Shown: piece after piece, positions 44,603 through 55,392 of the stretch | Position numbering within the stretch: position 1 is the stretch's first letter | Layout of the letters: each line of letters opens with the position of its first letter | NCBI GenBank assembly: GCA_016748015.1 | Contig: JAAOMT010000135.1 | Span: forward strand, 82,097-146,096 | Direction of reading: 5' to 3' | Source of the DNA: Geosiphon pyriformis | Lineage: Eukaryota > Glomeromycota > Glomeromycetes > Archaeosporales > Geosiphonaceae | DNA length: 64,000 nt | Position numbers and translations under genes: made by a program | The notes under the pieces: model-generated | What the model saw: only the letters and a program-made list of their open reading frames with translations | What the model was told of the DNA's origin: nothing | Databases searched by the model: none

Positions 44603-46096
44603 ATGCCTTGCCTACCTTATAAGAAGTTTCCAAAGAAAAAGTTTCTCTTTCCGATAATCCTTTTGATTGCGCTTTTTCTTTTCTTCCTCTTAACCTATTC
44701 ATATGAACCGGTCACTGGTTATGTGGACACAATTTTTGATGATATAGGCTCACAAGCAACAAATTCTTCAGACCTCTTTAACGATTTATCTATCTACTCT
44801 GGGCCAAATGTGAATTATACAAGTATTCAAGACCCGGACGTAACTGCTGATGAAGAAAATTTTTTAACTTATCTACCCCACGGCGGCATTCACTTCCAAC
44901 GGGTATCACTTGAGAATGCGATATTTTTAGCAAATGTTACAAATAGAACCCTGGTTATACCGCCTGTCATTTTCGGGGCTCGTATTCCTTACCAAACTTT
45001 TTCTAAGCTTGCTCACCAACTAACTCAAATAGGCAAGGAGGTACTACCAAATTGCACTTTAGTAGTTGGACTTGAAAGAAAAGAAATATGCCAAAAGAAA
45101 TATGATAGCGTTTTCCGCACTTTATTTCCCTGGGATCAATTGATGGATCTGAGCTTTGTTCGTCGACAAATACGTATTGTTAACCGACCCGATTTCAATC
45201 AACCGAATTTGTTCAAAATTGTGAATGTGACAGACACCAAACAGGTGTATATTCAATCTGATAAACAGCTATATGATTTTGTTATTATTGACAACTCCAC
45301 TACCAAAGAATCCTCACCAAAATTTCAAAGCAAACTTTTACTTTCTGATCTTCAATTACGCCGTGAGAAATTGCTGCATTTTGGTAGTATTTCCAGCTCA
45401 GCCAGAATTGTCGCTGAACTACCGGAAAATAAAAAGTTATTTGATCAAGTGCGGAAGAATATGATTATTGGAAATTCGGTTTTAGTTGGTGTAGTTGATA
45501 ATATCGTTGAACAATTGGGGGGTTTGGGTAGCTTTGTGGGTCTACACATCCGAAAAGATAATGCTTTCAAAAATATCACCGCTGCTATCAACGATGTGAC
45601 CCGACAATTAATTCAAGAATACACACCAAACTCCAAATTCAATGTCGACATCAACAAAGACACTGGGAATAAAACAAACACTGAAGATGTTTATGATAAT
45701 TTAGATGACGCCGAGGAAAATAACTCTTTGAATGAAGACAGTGCAAAACGTGACTTAAAAGCGTCTGAACTAGTTGAAAAGTGTCAAGAACGCTCAACAG
45801 GTTCCAAAACCGAATATCCTTTAATATATATAGCTACCGATGCTGCACATCCCAAGGAAGCTTTCGCCGAAATTTTCTCAACTTTTCCATGTGTTTATGT
45901 TCTCGACGATTTTTCACATTATTTAGAATCAGTGAAATCTATGCGAAACCCCACTGACAATGCCCCCTTAGGATCTTATTTGCTACCCTTGGTTGATTTG
46001 ATGGTAAGCGCCAGTGGTGATAAATTTATTGATACGGAACGCAGTATTTTCTCTATTTATGCGGCAAGATTACACGAGATTCGCGTTGGGAGTTAA
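44603..46096 (+). CDS. Type II membrane glycosyltransferase, O-fucosyltransferase fold
   Basis: Single-exon gene of 497 aa. A basic N-terminus and a hydrophobic span (about residues 13-32) suggest a type II Golgi/ER membrane protein. A conserved fungal O-fucosyltransferase-like block follows: PHGGIHFQRVSLENAI at about 92-107 and then RTLVIPP. The motif GLHIRKDN has the His315 and Arg317 expected for GDP-sugar binding in this GT-B family. The C-terminal region (GSYLLPLVDLMVSASGD...SIFSIYAAR) fits the family end. Several N-glycosylation sequons lie in the lumenal part. GDP-fucose as donor is inferred from family membership. An acidic Asn-rich insert (about 345-385) looks unstructured. The frame is intact, and codon usage is less AT-extreme than in the flanking repeats. 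Confidence 0.85.
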   Translation: MPCLPYKKFPKKKFLFPIILLIALFLFFLLTYSYEPVTGYVDTIFDDIGSQATNSSDLFNDLSIYSGPNVNYTSIQDPDVTADEENFLTYLPHGGIHFQRVSLENAIFLANVTNRTLVIPPVIFGARIPYQTFSKLAHQLTQIGKEVLPNCTLVVGLERKEICQKKYDSVFRTLFPWDQLMDLSFVRRQIRIVNRPDFNQPNLFKIVNVTDTKQVYIQSDKQLYDFVIIDNSTTKESSPKFQSKLLLSDLQLRREKLLHFGSISSSARIVAELPENKKLFDQVRKNMIIGNSVLVGVVDNIVEQLGGLGSFVGLHIRKDNAFKNITAAINDVTRQLIQEYTPNSKFNVDINKDTGNKTNTEDVYDNLDDAEENNSLNEDSAKRDLKASELVEKCQERSTGSKTEYPLIYIATDAAHPKEAFAEIFSTFPCVYVLDDFSHYLESVKSMRNPTDNAPLGSYLLPLVDLMVSASGDKFIDTERSIFSIYAARLHEIRVGS

Positions 46097-46257
46097 TGAT
46101 TATAATCATAGAATATTCTGTTTTAATAGATTTTTTTTAAAAACGTTCAAATTAAATTTGACACTTGTAAAATATCCAGTTATTCAAAGTTTGATTAAAA
46201 TTTATAAGACAATTTATTGGGAATTCCTAATACCAATGTCTTAGAAAAGTAATATTT

Positions 46258-49200
46258 TCAATGTTTCTTTTTGCCTTTCTTTGTGGTCACAACCTTGAAA
46301 GCGTTCGTGCTAGTGCTAGTGCTCTCTTCTTTTACTCCCCCAACAGTCCCAATTCCTCCTATATCTTTCATCAGTTTTCCTTCTCCGTGAAGACTCGAAT
46401 AACTACTCATAGGAATACCAGCAGCATCGGCTTTTCGTCTTTTGACAAATTCGTCAGCAAATCGACGACCATCCAGATTGGTCGAGTAACTGTATATAGA
46501 TTCTTGAATAATCTCGATGGTATTTGGTGGAGGGTCAAGAGGGAATGTAAGAAGCATTTGAATAAATTCGTCAACTGCATAAATTAAATTAAATTTAGTA
46601 AGAAAGCTTGTCTTATACAAATAAACATAGGAAATTGATATACCATTTATATTATTTAATGGACGCAATGTAGTGCGACACCATTTCAAAAATTCCTCAG
46701 AAGGAGCGCGGGGTGCAATTTGATCCAAACCAGAAGTTGGGTTATTACCGTTAATGGCAATGCTGGCAAAGTTGCTTCCGATAGCAGATTTTACAGTTCT
46801 AGACAATTCAAATGCTTTGCTAGATGAGATTTCGCTTCTAAATGAATAACTTGAACTAAGAAAAATTAAAATTTATCAGGAACTAATATCCATTTGGATT
46901 TGATCTTGACTGACCTTTGTGATCCTGGTAAGCCATTGAATGCCTTGTGAGATTCAAGATCCCAAATAAGCCCTGTTTCTTTAGATGGAGCCCCGACTTT
47001 GATTGTGCTGTTAGTACCAGAATTTATAGTTGAGGAGAGGTTTTGGGATGCCAAGGCATTAGAAACAGTACGGGAATTTGCTGGTTTATTAGCAGCTACG
47101 ACAGTCCAAGCAGATCCAGTTGCTGGGGCTGCTGGCTTCTATATTCAGTGTGGAAGTATTCTCATTAAAGAATTGTTGCGTTGAAATAAATAAAAGACCC
47201 GAGTTACCAACCTTTACACTGCCTATGACAGTACCAGCGACAACTGTATCAGCATATCGTTTCCCTAACCCACTTGAATTGTTATTATTTACCGCAGCAG
47301 CGTTGAGCAATGCTTGTTGCTGAATTTCCCGCAACTTGTTACGTTTTTTAGTAGCCTCCTCTTCCTCCTTCTGGATCTCACGCAATGTTTTTTTTGGTGC
47401 AACATTATTTGAGTGCCAAGCTGGCGCGGTCACTACGGGGGAAGTTGAAAGAGAAGAAGAATTGGAAGCAGTTGTTGTTGACGAATTTGGTACTATTATA
47501 CCCCATGAGGCATTTATCGAAGAAACATCCTCTTTGTTCGAAAGTACAGGGGCTTGTGCAGCAATGTTTATAGCATTCAACCGCTCGGCAGCCTTGCGTT
47601 CAGCAGTTTTACGTGTCTCCATCTCTTGAATTTCACGAAGGGAGGGCGTTTTATGGGGCAAATGATCATCATCTTTGGCCCACGGAGCTGATGACAAAGT
47701 ATTGGCAGAAGTGCCACCCCAAGCCGGATTAGCTGATTTTTGTGATTGGCCTGGCTTAGAAACTATGGTAGAAGAGTTAATAATAATTCCAGTCGCAGCT
47801 TTTTCTTTTTCTTCCAGTAGCTTTTTCCGTTCTTCATCGGCTTGAATTTCTCGCAGAGAAGGTCGTGATTTTAAAGTTTCCTCTTTTTTAGGAATAGATG
47901 GTTGTGGGCTACTAATTGATTCAACGTTAGCTTTGGTCGTAGTTAGTTCTCGCTTTTCTTCTTGAATAACTTGATCAATTTGTCTGGTTGGAGTAACTTC
48001 CTCATCTTCAAGAACAACCTTGGCTATCGATTCAGCGGTCGTGTTCACTTTGGCATCCAAAGCAGCATCAGGATTTTGAGTAGCACTAATTTCATATGAT
48101 CTTTGTTCATTAGGCTGAGGAATCGAGGTTTCGAACTGAAGAGGTTGGGGCAGTCCGATGTTGATTTCTTTTCTGAGGCCAAAGTAACCGGTCTCTTCAT
48201 GTGAGGGAACTCGCGAGGAATTAGGACCAACACTAGGGGCCACAATCGATCCCCATGGAGAAGGGGAGGGAGGTGGTGGTGGTTGTTCATTTGTAGTTGA
48301 CCATGCGGTAGCTCTGGCAATCACATCACTGTAAGGAGTATTGGGGGCATTGGGTATTATGGGGGCTGATATCGGAGCTGAAGTTTGAGCAAAACCTTGA
48401 TGTGGACGAAATATTGCATCAGAGAAAACATGCTGATTTTGCTGCTGCTGCTGTTGTTGTCTCTGCTGTTGCATCAAAGCATAATATTGCTGTTGACGTT
48501 CAATTTGAGAGGTTAAAACTCGTTGATGCTCTAAAAAATTATGGGTTTGTGTGACTCCAAAAGTAGATGTGCTACTGGTAAATAAAGGCGAACTAGGGGT
48601 TTGTAGCCGAGGAGATAGATTTCCCGTGGCCGCTGGAAAATTTTCTGAAGGAGTCCATCCATTGTTCACGGTTCCCAAGTCGTTCCATCCATTGCTAACC
48701 TCATTCCTGTTGCCAAATACACTACCAAATTGGTAACGATCAAAAGGAGTGCTGGGCACGGAAGTTGTTCCCCCGAATGGATTAAACCTTTGTTGATGCT
48801 CTAAAAATAATTGAGCAGTACTAGGGGAGCTGGGGGCTCCCCAACCTCTTTGGAAAGGATCATTCACGAGCCGGCCCTGACCATTTGGCATCGCAATTGT
48901 CAAAGGGGGCCGTGAATTAAGAATTGTGGCAGAAAATGGCCGATCAGCATCTCCAGTTTTACGGATCAATGCCGCTAATGGTTCAAATGCCGGATCTTCC
49001 ACTCTTTTCACCATTAAACTACCAACAAAGAATCCCCCCTTAAACCAATCATTCATTTCCTGACTGGTGAATGGCCCTAAAATATATAAGGTGTGAATCA
49101 ATTGCAACTTAATTGGAATCTTTCAACAGTGATAAGGACGATATATTTCTAAACAAGGACCAAAAAAAATTGAACATCTTGTGTCACTATAGTATCTACC

Positions 49201-51485
49201 TTGTATGTTACCAGTAGGATCACGATACAGCCATTTGAATTGTTCGGTGGTTTTTCTTGTTTCAATGTTTATTCCTGAATTCGCAAACAAACTATTGCCA
49301 ACACTTGAATTTTCACCAAATGCACTGTTCATAGTAGAGTACTTAGAAGTCACTAGTCCGGGTGACAATGGTGGCGTAGTTCCTGCAATATTTGGATATG
49401 CAAAAGCTGCCTTTAATACATCATCGTCTTGATCAGAATCAAAATTATTTGAAGATATAGGGGATCTTTGTGGAGGTAACAACTGTTGTTGAAGCAAGTG
49501 CTGTTTCTGTTGCTGTTGCTGTTGCTGTTGTTGGTGATGGAGGAACTGTTGCTGTTCTTGTAGTATCTGTTGTTGTTTTTGTTCCTGTATAAGATGTTGT
49601 TTTTGCTGCTGTTGCCCCTGGATAAGCTTTCGTTGTTGTAAAAATTGGTGGTGCTGCTGCTCCTCTTGCTGTTGTTGAATTAGCAGTATTTGTTGGTGCT
49701 GATGTTGATTTTGTGTTTGAACCTTCAATTGGGCTTGAGTAATCGACGTTTTCAGTTCCTCTTTTGGGGGTGAACTTGGCTTGTGTTCGTATATATGTTG
49801 CTTAGGTTCTTCCCAGAGCTGTCTGAGTTGTCCATTCTGGGATTGAGGAGGTTGAATACTTAGTGACGATGAATGTTCACTTTCAGCATGTTTTTCATCC
49901 TTTTTCTGTTCTACTTCTTGTAGCTCCTGTTCCTTTTCTTGTTCCTGGAGCTGATATTCTGAAGATAATCGTGAATCTTCAGATTGAGTTTCAAAATCAT
50001 TTACAGCTTCCATTATAGTATCATTTTGCAACTCTGATGGCTCTTTCTGCTGCGACACATCCTCGTCTGGTTCAGACTTTTCATCTGCACGCGTTTGAGG
50101 AAGATCATTGAAATGTTTCTTTTCTTCATTCTACATGTATATTCAATTAGGATATATCAGCTGATAAAAACCATAAAAAGTAATTTAGTGTTCGCTTTCT
50201 ATTTTCATTGTTCACCTCTTCATTTTGTTGATTACGATCATTCTGAGTTTTCTTTTTATCAACAAACTCTTCATCTGTGCCACTAATTCCTGGAATCCTA
50301 AATACCCCATGGCTGTCAAAAGTACCGACAGCATGGCGATTGTTTCCATTCCATATTAGTTCATCTCCAGGAGAATTAGGTTGAAGAGACAAACTTAAAG
50401 TTCGTAGTGGACGGACACTTCGGGAAGCATTAATCTCTAAATTTATGACAGGAAAATGAAGCGGACAAATTTAAAGAAATAATTGGAAATATCAAAAAAT
50501 ATTCACCTCGATCATCTTCCTTTTCGCTATCACGTCTTGTTAATGAAAAACCTCCTTCTCGGCCTAAAAATGATATTTTAATTTTAGTTTTTCAAGGTTT
50601 ATGGGTTTAAGAAAATTGGAAATTTCTAGACGATGCTTTACTTTTTTGCGTTCGTGTACTTAGTACTCCACCAATAAAAGTTGTACCAAACCGTTCGGTT
50701 CTTGGTGAGGTTAATCCTGTACTGGGTGGTTTTTCTCGTGGGGAAAATGGCGGTTTATCTACAATGCGTTCCACTCCTGTAGTGGTAGCCACCGAAACAT
50801 TCGAGACAATACGACGAGTAAGTTCGCTATTGACCGAGGCACCAGAAAGAAGCTAAACATATTTTTAAAAAATTTCCAAAAATAATCTCAATACTTTTGG
50901 TCTTTAAGTCAAGGTCGTAAAAAATTTCTTAACACTATAGCAATATAAAAAAAATCGAGCGTTGATCGGACCCATCGGTTCAAGGTATAAAATCCAAATT
51001 TGAAAAATATTAAATTCATATTCATATAATTTTCATGTTTTACCAAATACCTTGTGCTCCTGCTCTGTATATGCTATCATAGCCATGGGTTGTAGTGGTT
51101 CGTCACTGGTTACATATTCGTGTCGTTCAAACTCCAATGGTAATCCTACGGGCTTATACAACTTCAACATAAATTCCTTAGAGTATTTAAATGGACTAAG
51201 GGCGGATTCCGCACCACCAGGTACATCAGACTTTTCAGAAGGTTCATGGTGTAGACCACGATTAGAAACTATACTATTACTATTAGCGGCGGCCACCGAG
51301 GACCAAGAAAATGTGTTTGTAGTTGTTCCATTGCCGTTAGCGCTGTTAATGTTACCGGTATTATTATTAGTTGTACCTGTCGTGCTCGTGGTCGCCGTGA
51401 CATTCGCAGTGTTGGATGAGCCACCTAAAGGGGGAGAGGTAGCGCGAGTAGACTCGGCTGTGGGAGTCTTTGGAAAACATCTCAT
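46258..51485 (-). CDS. GYF-domain protein (Smy2/GIGYF family), nine exons, 1490 aa
   Basis: Exons on the minus strand: 51485-51051, 50852-50642, 50563-50507, 50436-50216, 50130-49200, 49076-47212, 47138-46915, 46855-46644, 46574-46258. All junctions are GT-AG and phases sum to 1490 codons plus stop. Near residue 99, FKYSKEFML matches the 4EHP-binding motif of GIGYF proteins (Y/F-x-Y-x4-M-L). A Gln-rich region precedes a GYF domain at about 606-660 (WLYRDPTGNIQ joined to GPFTSQEMNDWFKGGFF). Long disordered and coiled-coil segments (LREIQ repeats) follow, then a conserved C-terminal domain (EEFLKWCRTTL...LDGRRFADEFVKRRKADAAG). The family acts in mRNA translational repression/decay and, in yeast Smy2/Syh1, in ribosome-associated or COPII-linked roles. 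Intron 6 uses a GTTGGT donor, the least certain junction. Confidence 0.9.
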
Positions 51486-52001
51486 CCTTTTTTGCGTATC
51501 ATTTGTTTAATCGAAAACATTAAGACGAAAATGTGAGAGAAATGGAAGAGGGATACGGTTGTTGCTAATTGTCGTGAAAGTCACTACTCCCACACCCCAA
51601 AAAGGAAAGCTTGCCGGTTTGTGTAAAAAATTGCATACCACTCGGGTCCAAAGTTCATAGTGTTGCTCGCTGCCATATTAATTTAACCGAAAAGCTAAAG
51701 TTGAGTGGTGAAGGATTGGTATCGCTGTGAAATGCTACAAGTTTCGAACGGTGTTTATCTGATTGACAAAGAAATTGCTCCAAGTCTGTCGTTAACGAGA
51801 AAAAAAACTGATTATACATGGCTTTTTATGTTGTATGAAAATCAAAATCAGTTCGAAACTGTCTGACGATCAAATGAGTAGGCTGGATTTGGTCACTCCT
51901 AATATGTAGACTAATAGCATCATTTGTATAATTTCTACCCCTGTATTCCTCAACTCTCGCACTCTCCCTTTTAATAGTTTTCGAAGACTTTTAACCAGAA
52001 A
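51486..52001. promoter_or_regulatory. Divergent intergenic region between the GYF gene and the 52002 gene
   Basis: About 516 bp separate two divergently oriented start codons, so both promoters must lie here. The base composition is more balanced than in the surrounding repeats. No TATA box or operator could be assigned with confidence. Confidence 0.5.
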
Positions 52002-52850
52002 ATGTCTTTTCCTTATGAAAATTCGCTTTACGATCACTATGATCATCCTACTGCTTTATCTTTACCTCCAATTTCTCCTCGAGCTTTTGGAGAAAATTTG
52101 CTCTTGCAACCATACCCTTTATCTTTTAAACATGAACGACATTTGGAAGGTATTTACTTTCTTTCCTTCCCTTTTGTATAATACTCTTGAACATGTCTTC
52201 CCTTGTCATAGTCTTTGAACCCTCCGAGAAGCCAAAAATAATGCGCTTTCGAGAGAAGCCCTTGGATCAAGACCAAGACGAAACATTTTTTCAGGTATCT
52301 TTGCATCTATTTTTTTCTAATTTTCGCCTAAAAAATACGATCATATAACATCTTTTTGGTCAGTCAATATCAGATTCTCCACCCATTATTATAAGGTCTC
52401 CCGGGGTGCTTTACAAAGAATCTATTTTAGCCCAAACAACTCCCAAAAAGAAAATCTCTTCCAGACCCCCCCAAAAAACCCCCACATTACCTATAAACAA
52501 TCCCTCCCAACCTGATGAACATTTTCCATCTTTCTTACGGACACCCCTAGCATCTTATTCTCAAAAGACTTCATTTATTGATAGCTTTGCCCTGAAACGT
52601 CCTTCACAGCTCCCACTTTCTCAATTCGATGAACAAATAAAGCTAAAGTAAGAGCTCAGACGTTTTTGACAACGAATCACAAAATGATCCATTATTCATA
52701 AATTAAAACTATTATTTTATGCACAGGGAATCACCTTCCATCGTAACAAATTTTGACCCAGATAAAGATCGGGAATTTTACGATCAAGCAGTTGATATCT
52801 ACAAGAGTTTTTGCAGATATGAAGATAATGACAACACAAATAAGAGTTAA
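52002..52850 (+). CDS. Unrecognised four-exon protein, 212 aa
   Basis: Exons 52002-52149, 52212-52294, 52364-52647, 52727-52850. Introns of 62, 69 and 79 nt have GT-AG ends and phases agree throughout, ending in TAA. The product starts MSFPYENSLYDHYDHPTALS, is Pro/Ser-rich and mostly disordered, has a basic patch (AQTTPKKKISSRP) with TP sites, and ends in an acidic segment (FDPDKDREFYDQAVDIYK). No domain recognised. Short phosphorylatable motifs suggest a regulatory nuclear or cell-cycle protein, but this is a guess. Coding status rests on consistent splice phases and non-AT-biased codons. Confidence 0.7.
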
Positions 52851-53131
52851 TTATCAGAAAATGCTATGTTTAATAGCCTAAAAAAAAGGAGATATCATTA
52901 ATTCAGAATAAGCAGCACTCGCTGAAATTTAAATTTAGTCTCCCTTAACTGAGAATTAATATCGAGAATAAAAAATAACAGGGTTAAAGTCTGGGAAGTT
53001 AATGAAAATAGGCCAAGTCTTCTTCCTAAACCAAACTAGCAAACACATTTAGAATCTATTTCACTTTCTCTTCAATGAATTCAAGGAGGATCAGATATTA
53101 ATATGCGAAAGAAATGCTAGCTTGGGTCATT
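52851..53131. other. Convergent 3' intergenic region
   Basis: About 280 bp between two converging genes. I see AT-rich sequence that should hold both polyadenylation regions, and nothing else identifiable. Confidence 0.6.
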
Positions 53132-53779
53132 TCATTCCAGATTTTTTGTTAACAACGTTGCTATATCATCAAAAAGTTCCAAAAATTGTTGGAAGCTCTT
53201 TAAATCACCTTCGTTACGATGGACATTAATTATTCCCACAAGAATAAGTGCCACCAGGGACCTTTTCAAGTAAAATTAAAAACATTTGGTTAATCCCTTT
53301 TAAAGTTATCACATCAATAAATGAACCACAAACACAACCAACCAATAAAAAGAAAATCCGGCAAAAGGGGGCCCAACCAGGGCTGCAATCCCCAGAAGAG
53401 GGTGTCCATTCTGCCCAAATCGACCTTTGTCAATTTTGGACATGATTGGATGTTTGGCGAGATTATCGATTTGGTTTTGAATATCCTTACTTTCTGCGAT
53501 CTAAAATGAGATACAAGTCAACAAACTTAAATGGGAATCAGCTCCAGTGACTTGAGCGCGCTTTGAAATGGAGACCTTGTTCAAAATGGATTTAAATGCT
53601 TCCTCTCCTTGATCCTCTAGGTGTCGGATAAGCTGTTGCAAATATTTAATTATTTGTAATTGTAAATCCTTTACTCGTATCAGGACCCGGACGTTTTCCT
53701 CTAAGGTCCAAGAACCATAAGAGCTGTTTAAACCGATAATAGAAACACCAAACATTCTCCATTCAGTTTGCGGAGACAT
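53132..53779 (-). CDS. Small unrecognised protein with C-terminal membrane hairpin
   Basis: Three exons on the minus strand: 53779-53576, 53500-53343, 53261-53132 (introns of 75 and 81 nt, phases consistent, stop TGA), giving about 163 aa. An alternative donor at 53551 would add eight codons, and an upstream Met at 53791 is possible. The N-terminal half is amphipathic/helical (VLIRVKDLQLQIIKYLQQLIRHLED). Then come a hydrophobic stretch (HPLLGIAALVGPPFAGF), a second one across the last junction (SLVALILVGIINV), and a short acidic helix. Two closely spaced membrane segments suggest a hairpin or tail-anchored protein. Family not recognised. The gene starts about 50 bp from the end of the J-domain gene, in the same orientation. 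Confidence 0.6.
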
Positions 53780-53831
53780 ACTATTTTTCACTCATTTTTT
53801 TGCAATCTCACCCAACCCCCACGCTTAACTC

Positions 53832-54596
53832 TTACACAGCCATCATTAAAGGAGACACGATATTAGTCACGGCAAGTATAAGCAAACGATGAGAATGCGA
53901 AATTTCAGACATTTGGTAGTTTGTGATTAAGGATTCTTTGTCGATCAAAATCCAATGTGGTGTATCCAATATCTGAATAATATCGTCTTCTGGGAGATAT
54001 TTCTGGGTTAAATCATCATCATGACAATCGTTGAAATTTGTACCAAACAAGTTATCATCAGGTTCTAAAAGAATACTCGACTCAATTGCAGTAATCTCTC
54101 TTTCATAGGCATTAATAATTGGGCCAACTTCATCTTTACCCTCCTCAGCACTTTTATTTGATACTATCCAACCAAATTGAACAGCAAATTTTAAAAAAGT
54201 GTCACCAATTTCCGATATCCTTTCTTTATTTGCCATTATTTCACGAAATAGCACGTGAATTAGTTGTAATTTCCGGTAATTTTCGAATTCTTCTTGGGTT
54301 TCAAATTCGTGCATTTGCTTTCCATAATCCCCGCCACGACGAAGTTGAATGTCATAGCGGGATCGACTTTCGACATTGTTGAGAGTACTATAAGCCTCGT
54401 TGATGAGAATAAATCGGTCATTTATACTGAGGTTGTTCTGTTTAACAGCTATTTCCAAGTTAGTGGCAAAGCTTCTATGTTTGTCAGGATGGTATTTGAG
54501 AGCTAATTTACGGTAGGCCTTTTTAATTTCTTCTAAAGAAGCGTTGGGAGATACTTCTAGAGTTTCATAATAATTGTGTTGGGGCTCCATGTTCAA
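53832..54596 (-). CDS. J-domain (DnaJ/Hsp40) co-chaperone, 254 aa
   Basis: Single exon. The J domain occupies about residues 8-82 with YYETLEV, AYRKLALKYHPDKH (HPD tripeptide at 36-38) and ILINEAYSTLNN. HPD stimulates the ATPase of Hsp70 partners. There is no Gly/Phe region and no zinc-finger domain, so it is a class C J-protein. The rest is mostly helical and acidic, and the last 18 or so residues (LLILAVTNIVSPLMMAV) are hydrophobic, possibly a tail anchor. Two Met codons (1 and 3) could start it. The specific client is unknown. Confidence 0.88.
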   Translation of the reverse strand: MNMEPQHNYYETLEVSPNASLEEIKKAYRKLALKYHPDKHRSFATNLEIAVKQNNLSINDRFILINEAYSTLNNVESRSRYDIQLRRGGDYGKQMHEFETQEEFENYRKLQLIHVLFREIMANKERISEIGDTFLKFAVQFGWIVSNKSAEEGKDEVGPIINAYEREITAIESSILLEPDDNLFGTNFNDCHDDDLTQKYLPEDDIIQILDTPHWILIDKESLITNYQMSEISHSHRLLILAVTNIVSPLMMAV

Positions 54597-54779
54597 AGCA
54601 ACAATAGTGGATCAAGGGTTTCCAGAAGGTTACACTTATAAAGACCATATGCAATGATCTGCGTGCGATGATCAAGCATCTGGAATAATATAGAAAAGTT
54701 AATTTACATAGAAGATAGTAGAATTTTTCTTATTATTATTTATTTTTAATAATTAATTCATTAAATGAAATCTATATTT
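54597..54779. other. Upstream region of the J-domain gene
   Basis: About 180 bp, the likely promoter of the minus-strand J-domain gene. The part nearest the gene is mixed in composition and grades into A+T-rich repeat remnants. No specific site recognised. Confidence 0.5.
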
Positions 54780-55392
54780 ATGTTTACAACCAAAGCAAAA
54801 AGCAATACTTTTTTCTTAGTTTTTAAAAATATTACAACTTAAAAGATTTTTTAATAATAAAAATAACTAAACAAAATATTATAAAAATGCTTTTTTTAAA
54901 TATTTTAAAACAAAACAGTTTTAACTTTTTTTTATATTTTCATAATTATACTTAAAACAAAATAATAAAAAAACAATTCTTTTTTTATTGTTTTTAATAA
55001 TTTTAATACTTAAATGGTTTTTTTAAAAATAAAAATTACTTTTTTTAAATAATAAAAACACAAAAACTTAATAACTTTTTATTTTTTTATTTTTATGATC
55101 ATGCTTAAAACAAAGAATAAAAAAGTTTCAAATATTACTTTCTCTATAATTAATAAAGTTTTAATAAAAAAAAGGTCTTTTTATTATTAAAACAGCTAAA
55201 CAAAATATCTTAATTAAATTTTTCTTAAATATTAATAGTAAAAAATTGCTTTTAGCAGCTTTTAAATTATTTTTTTATCTTTAATTAATGGTTTTTTTTA
55301 GTTAAAGTTTTTTTTAAAAAACATACTCAGATTAATTTTAATATTGTTTAATTACAAAAATTTTAAGCAAAACTCTTTGTCTTCTTAATTTT
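54780..55392 (+). repeat. Three tandem decayed copies of the LINE ORF1 5' end
   Basis: Starts at 54780, 54942 and 55095, each aligning with the ATG region of the LINE ORF1 at 55393 (for example ATGATCATGCTTAAAACAAA against ATGACCACGACCAAAGCAAA). Units are 162, 153 and 298 bp. The third follows the ORF1 sequence for roughly 260 bp. Differences are almost all C to T and G to A. The copies are head to tail and in the same orientation as the intact ORF1. Confidence 0.75.

Noticed and set aside
47120-48736. Several open frames on the plus strand opposite the GYF gene
   Set aside because: They are antisense shadows of exon 6, which has conserved domain content and proper splice junctions.
52002-52850. 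Securin/Pds1-like identity for the four-exon gene
   Set aside because: Disorder and TP sites are compatible, but no KEN box or diagnostic securin segment was found.
54116-54506. Plus-strand ORFs opposite the J-domain gene
   Set aside because: Shadows of the J-domain coding sequence, which has clear HPD-motif support.
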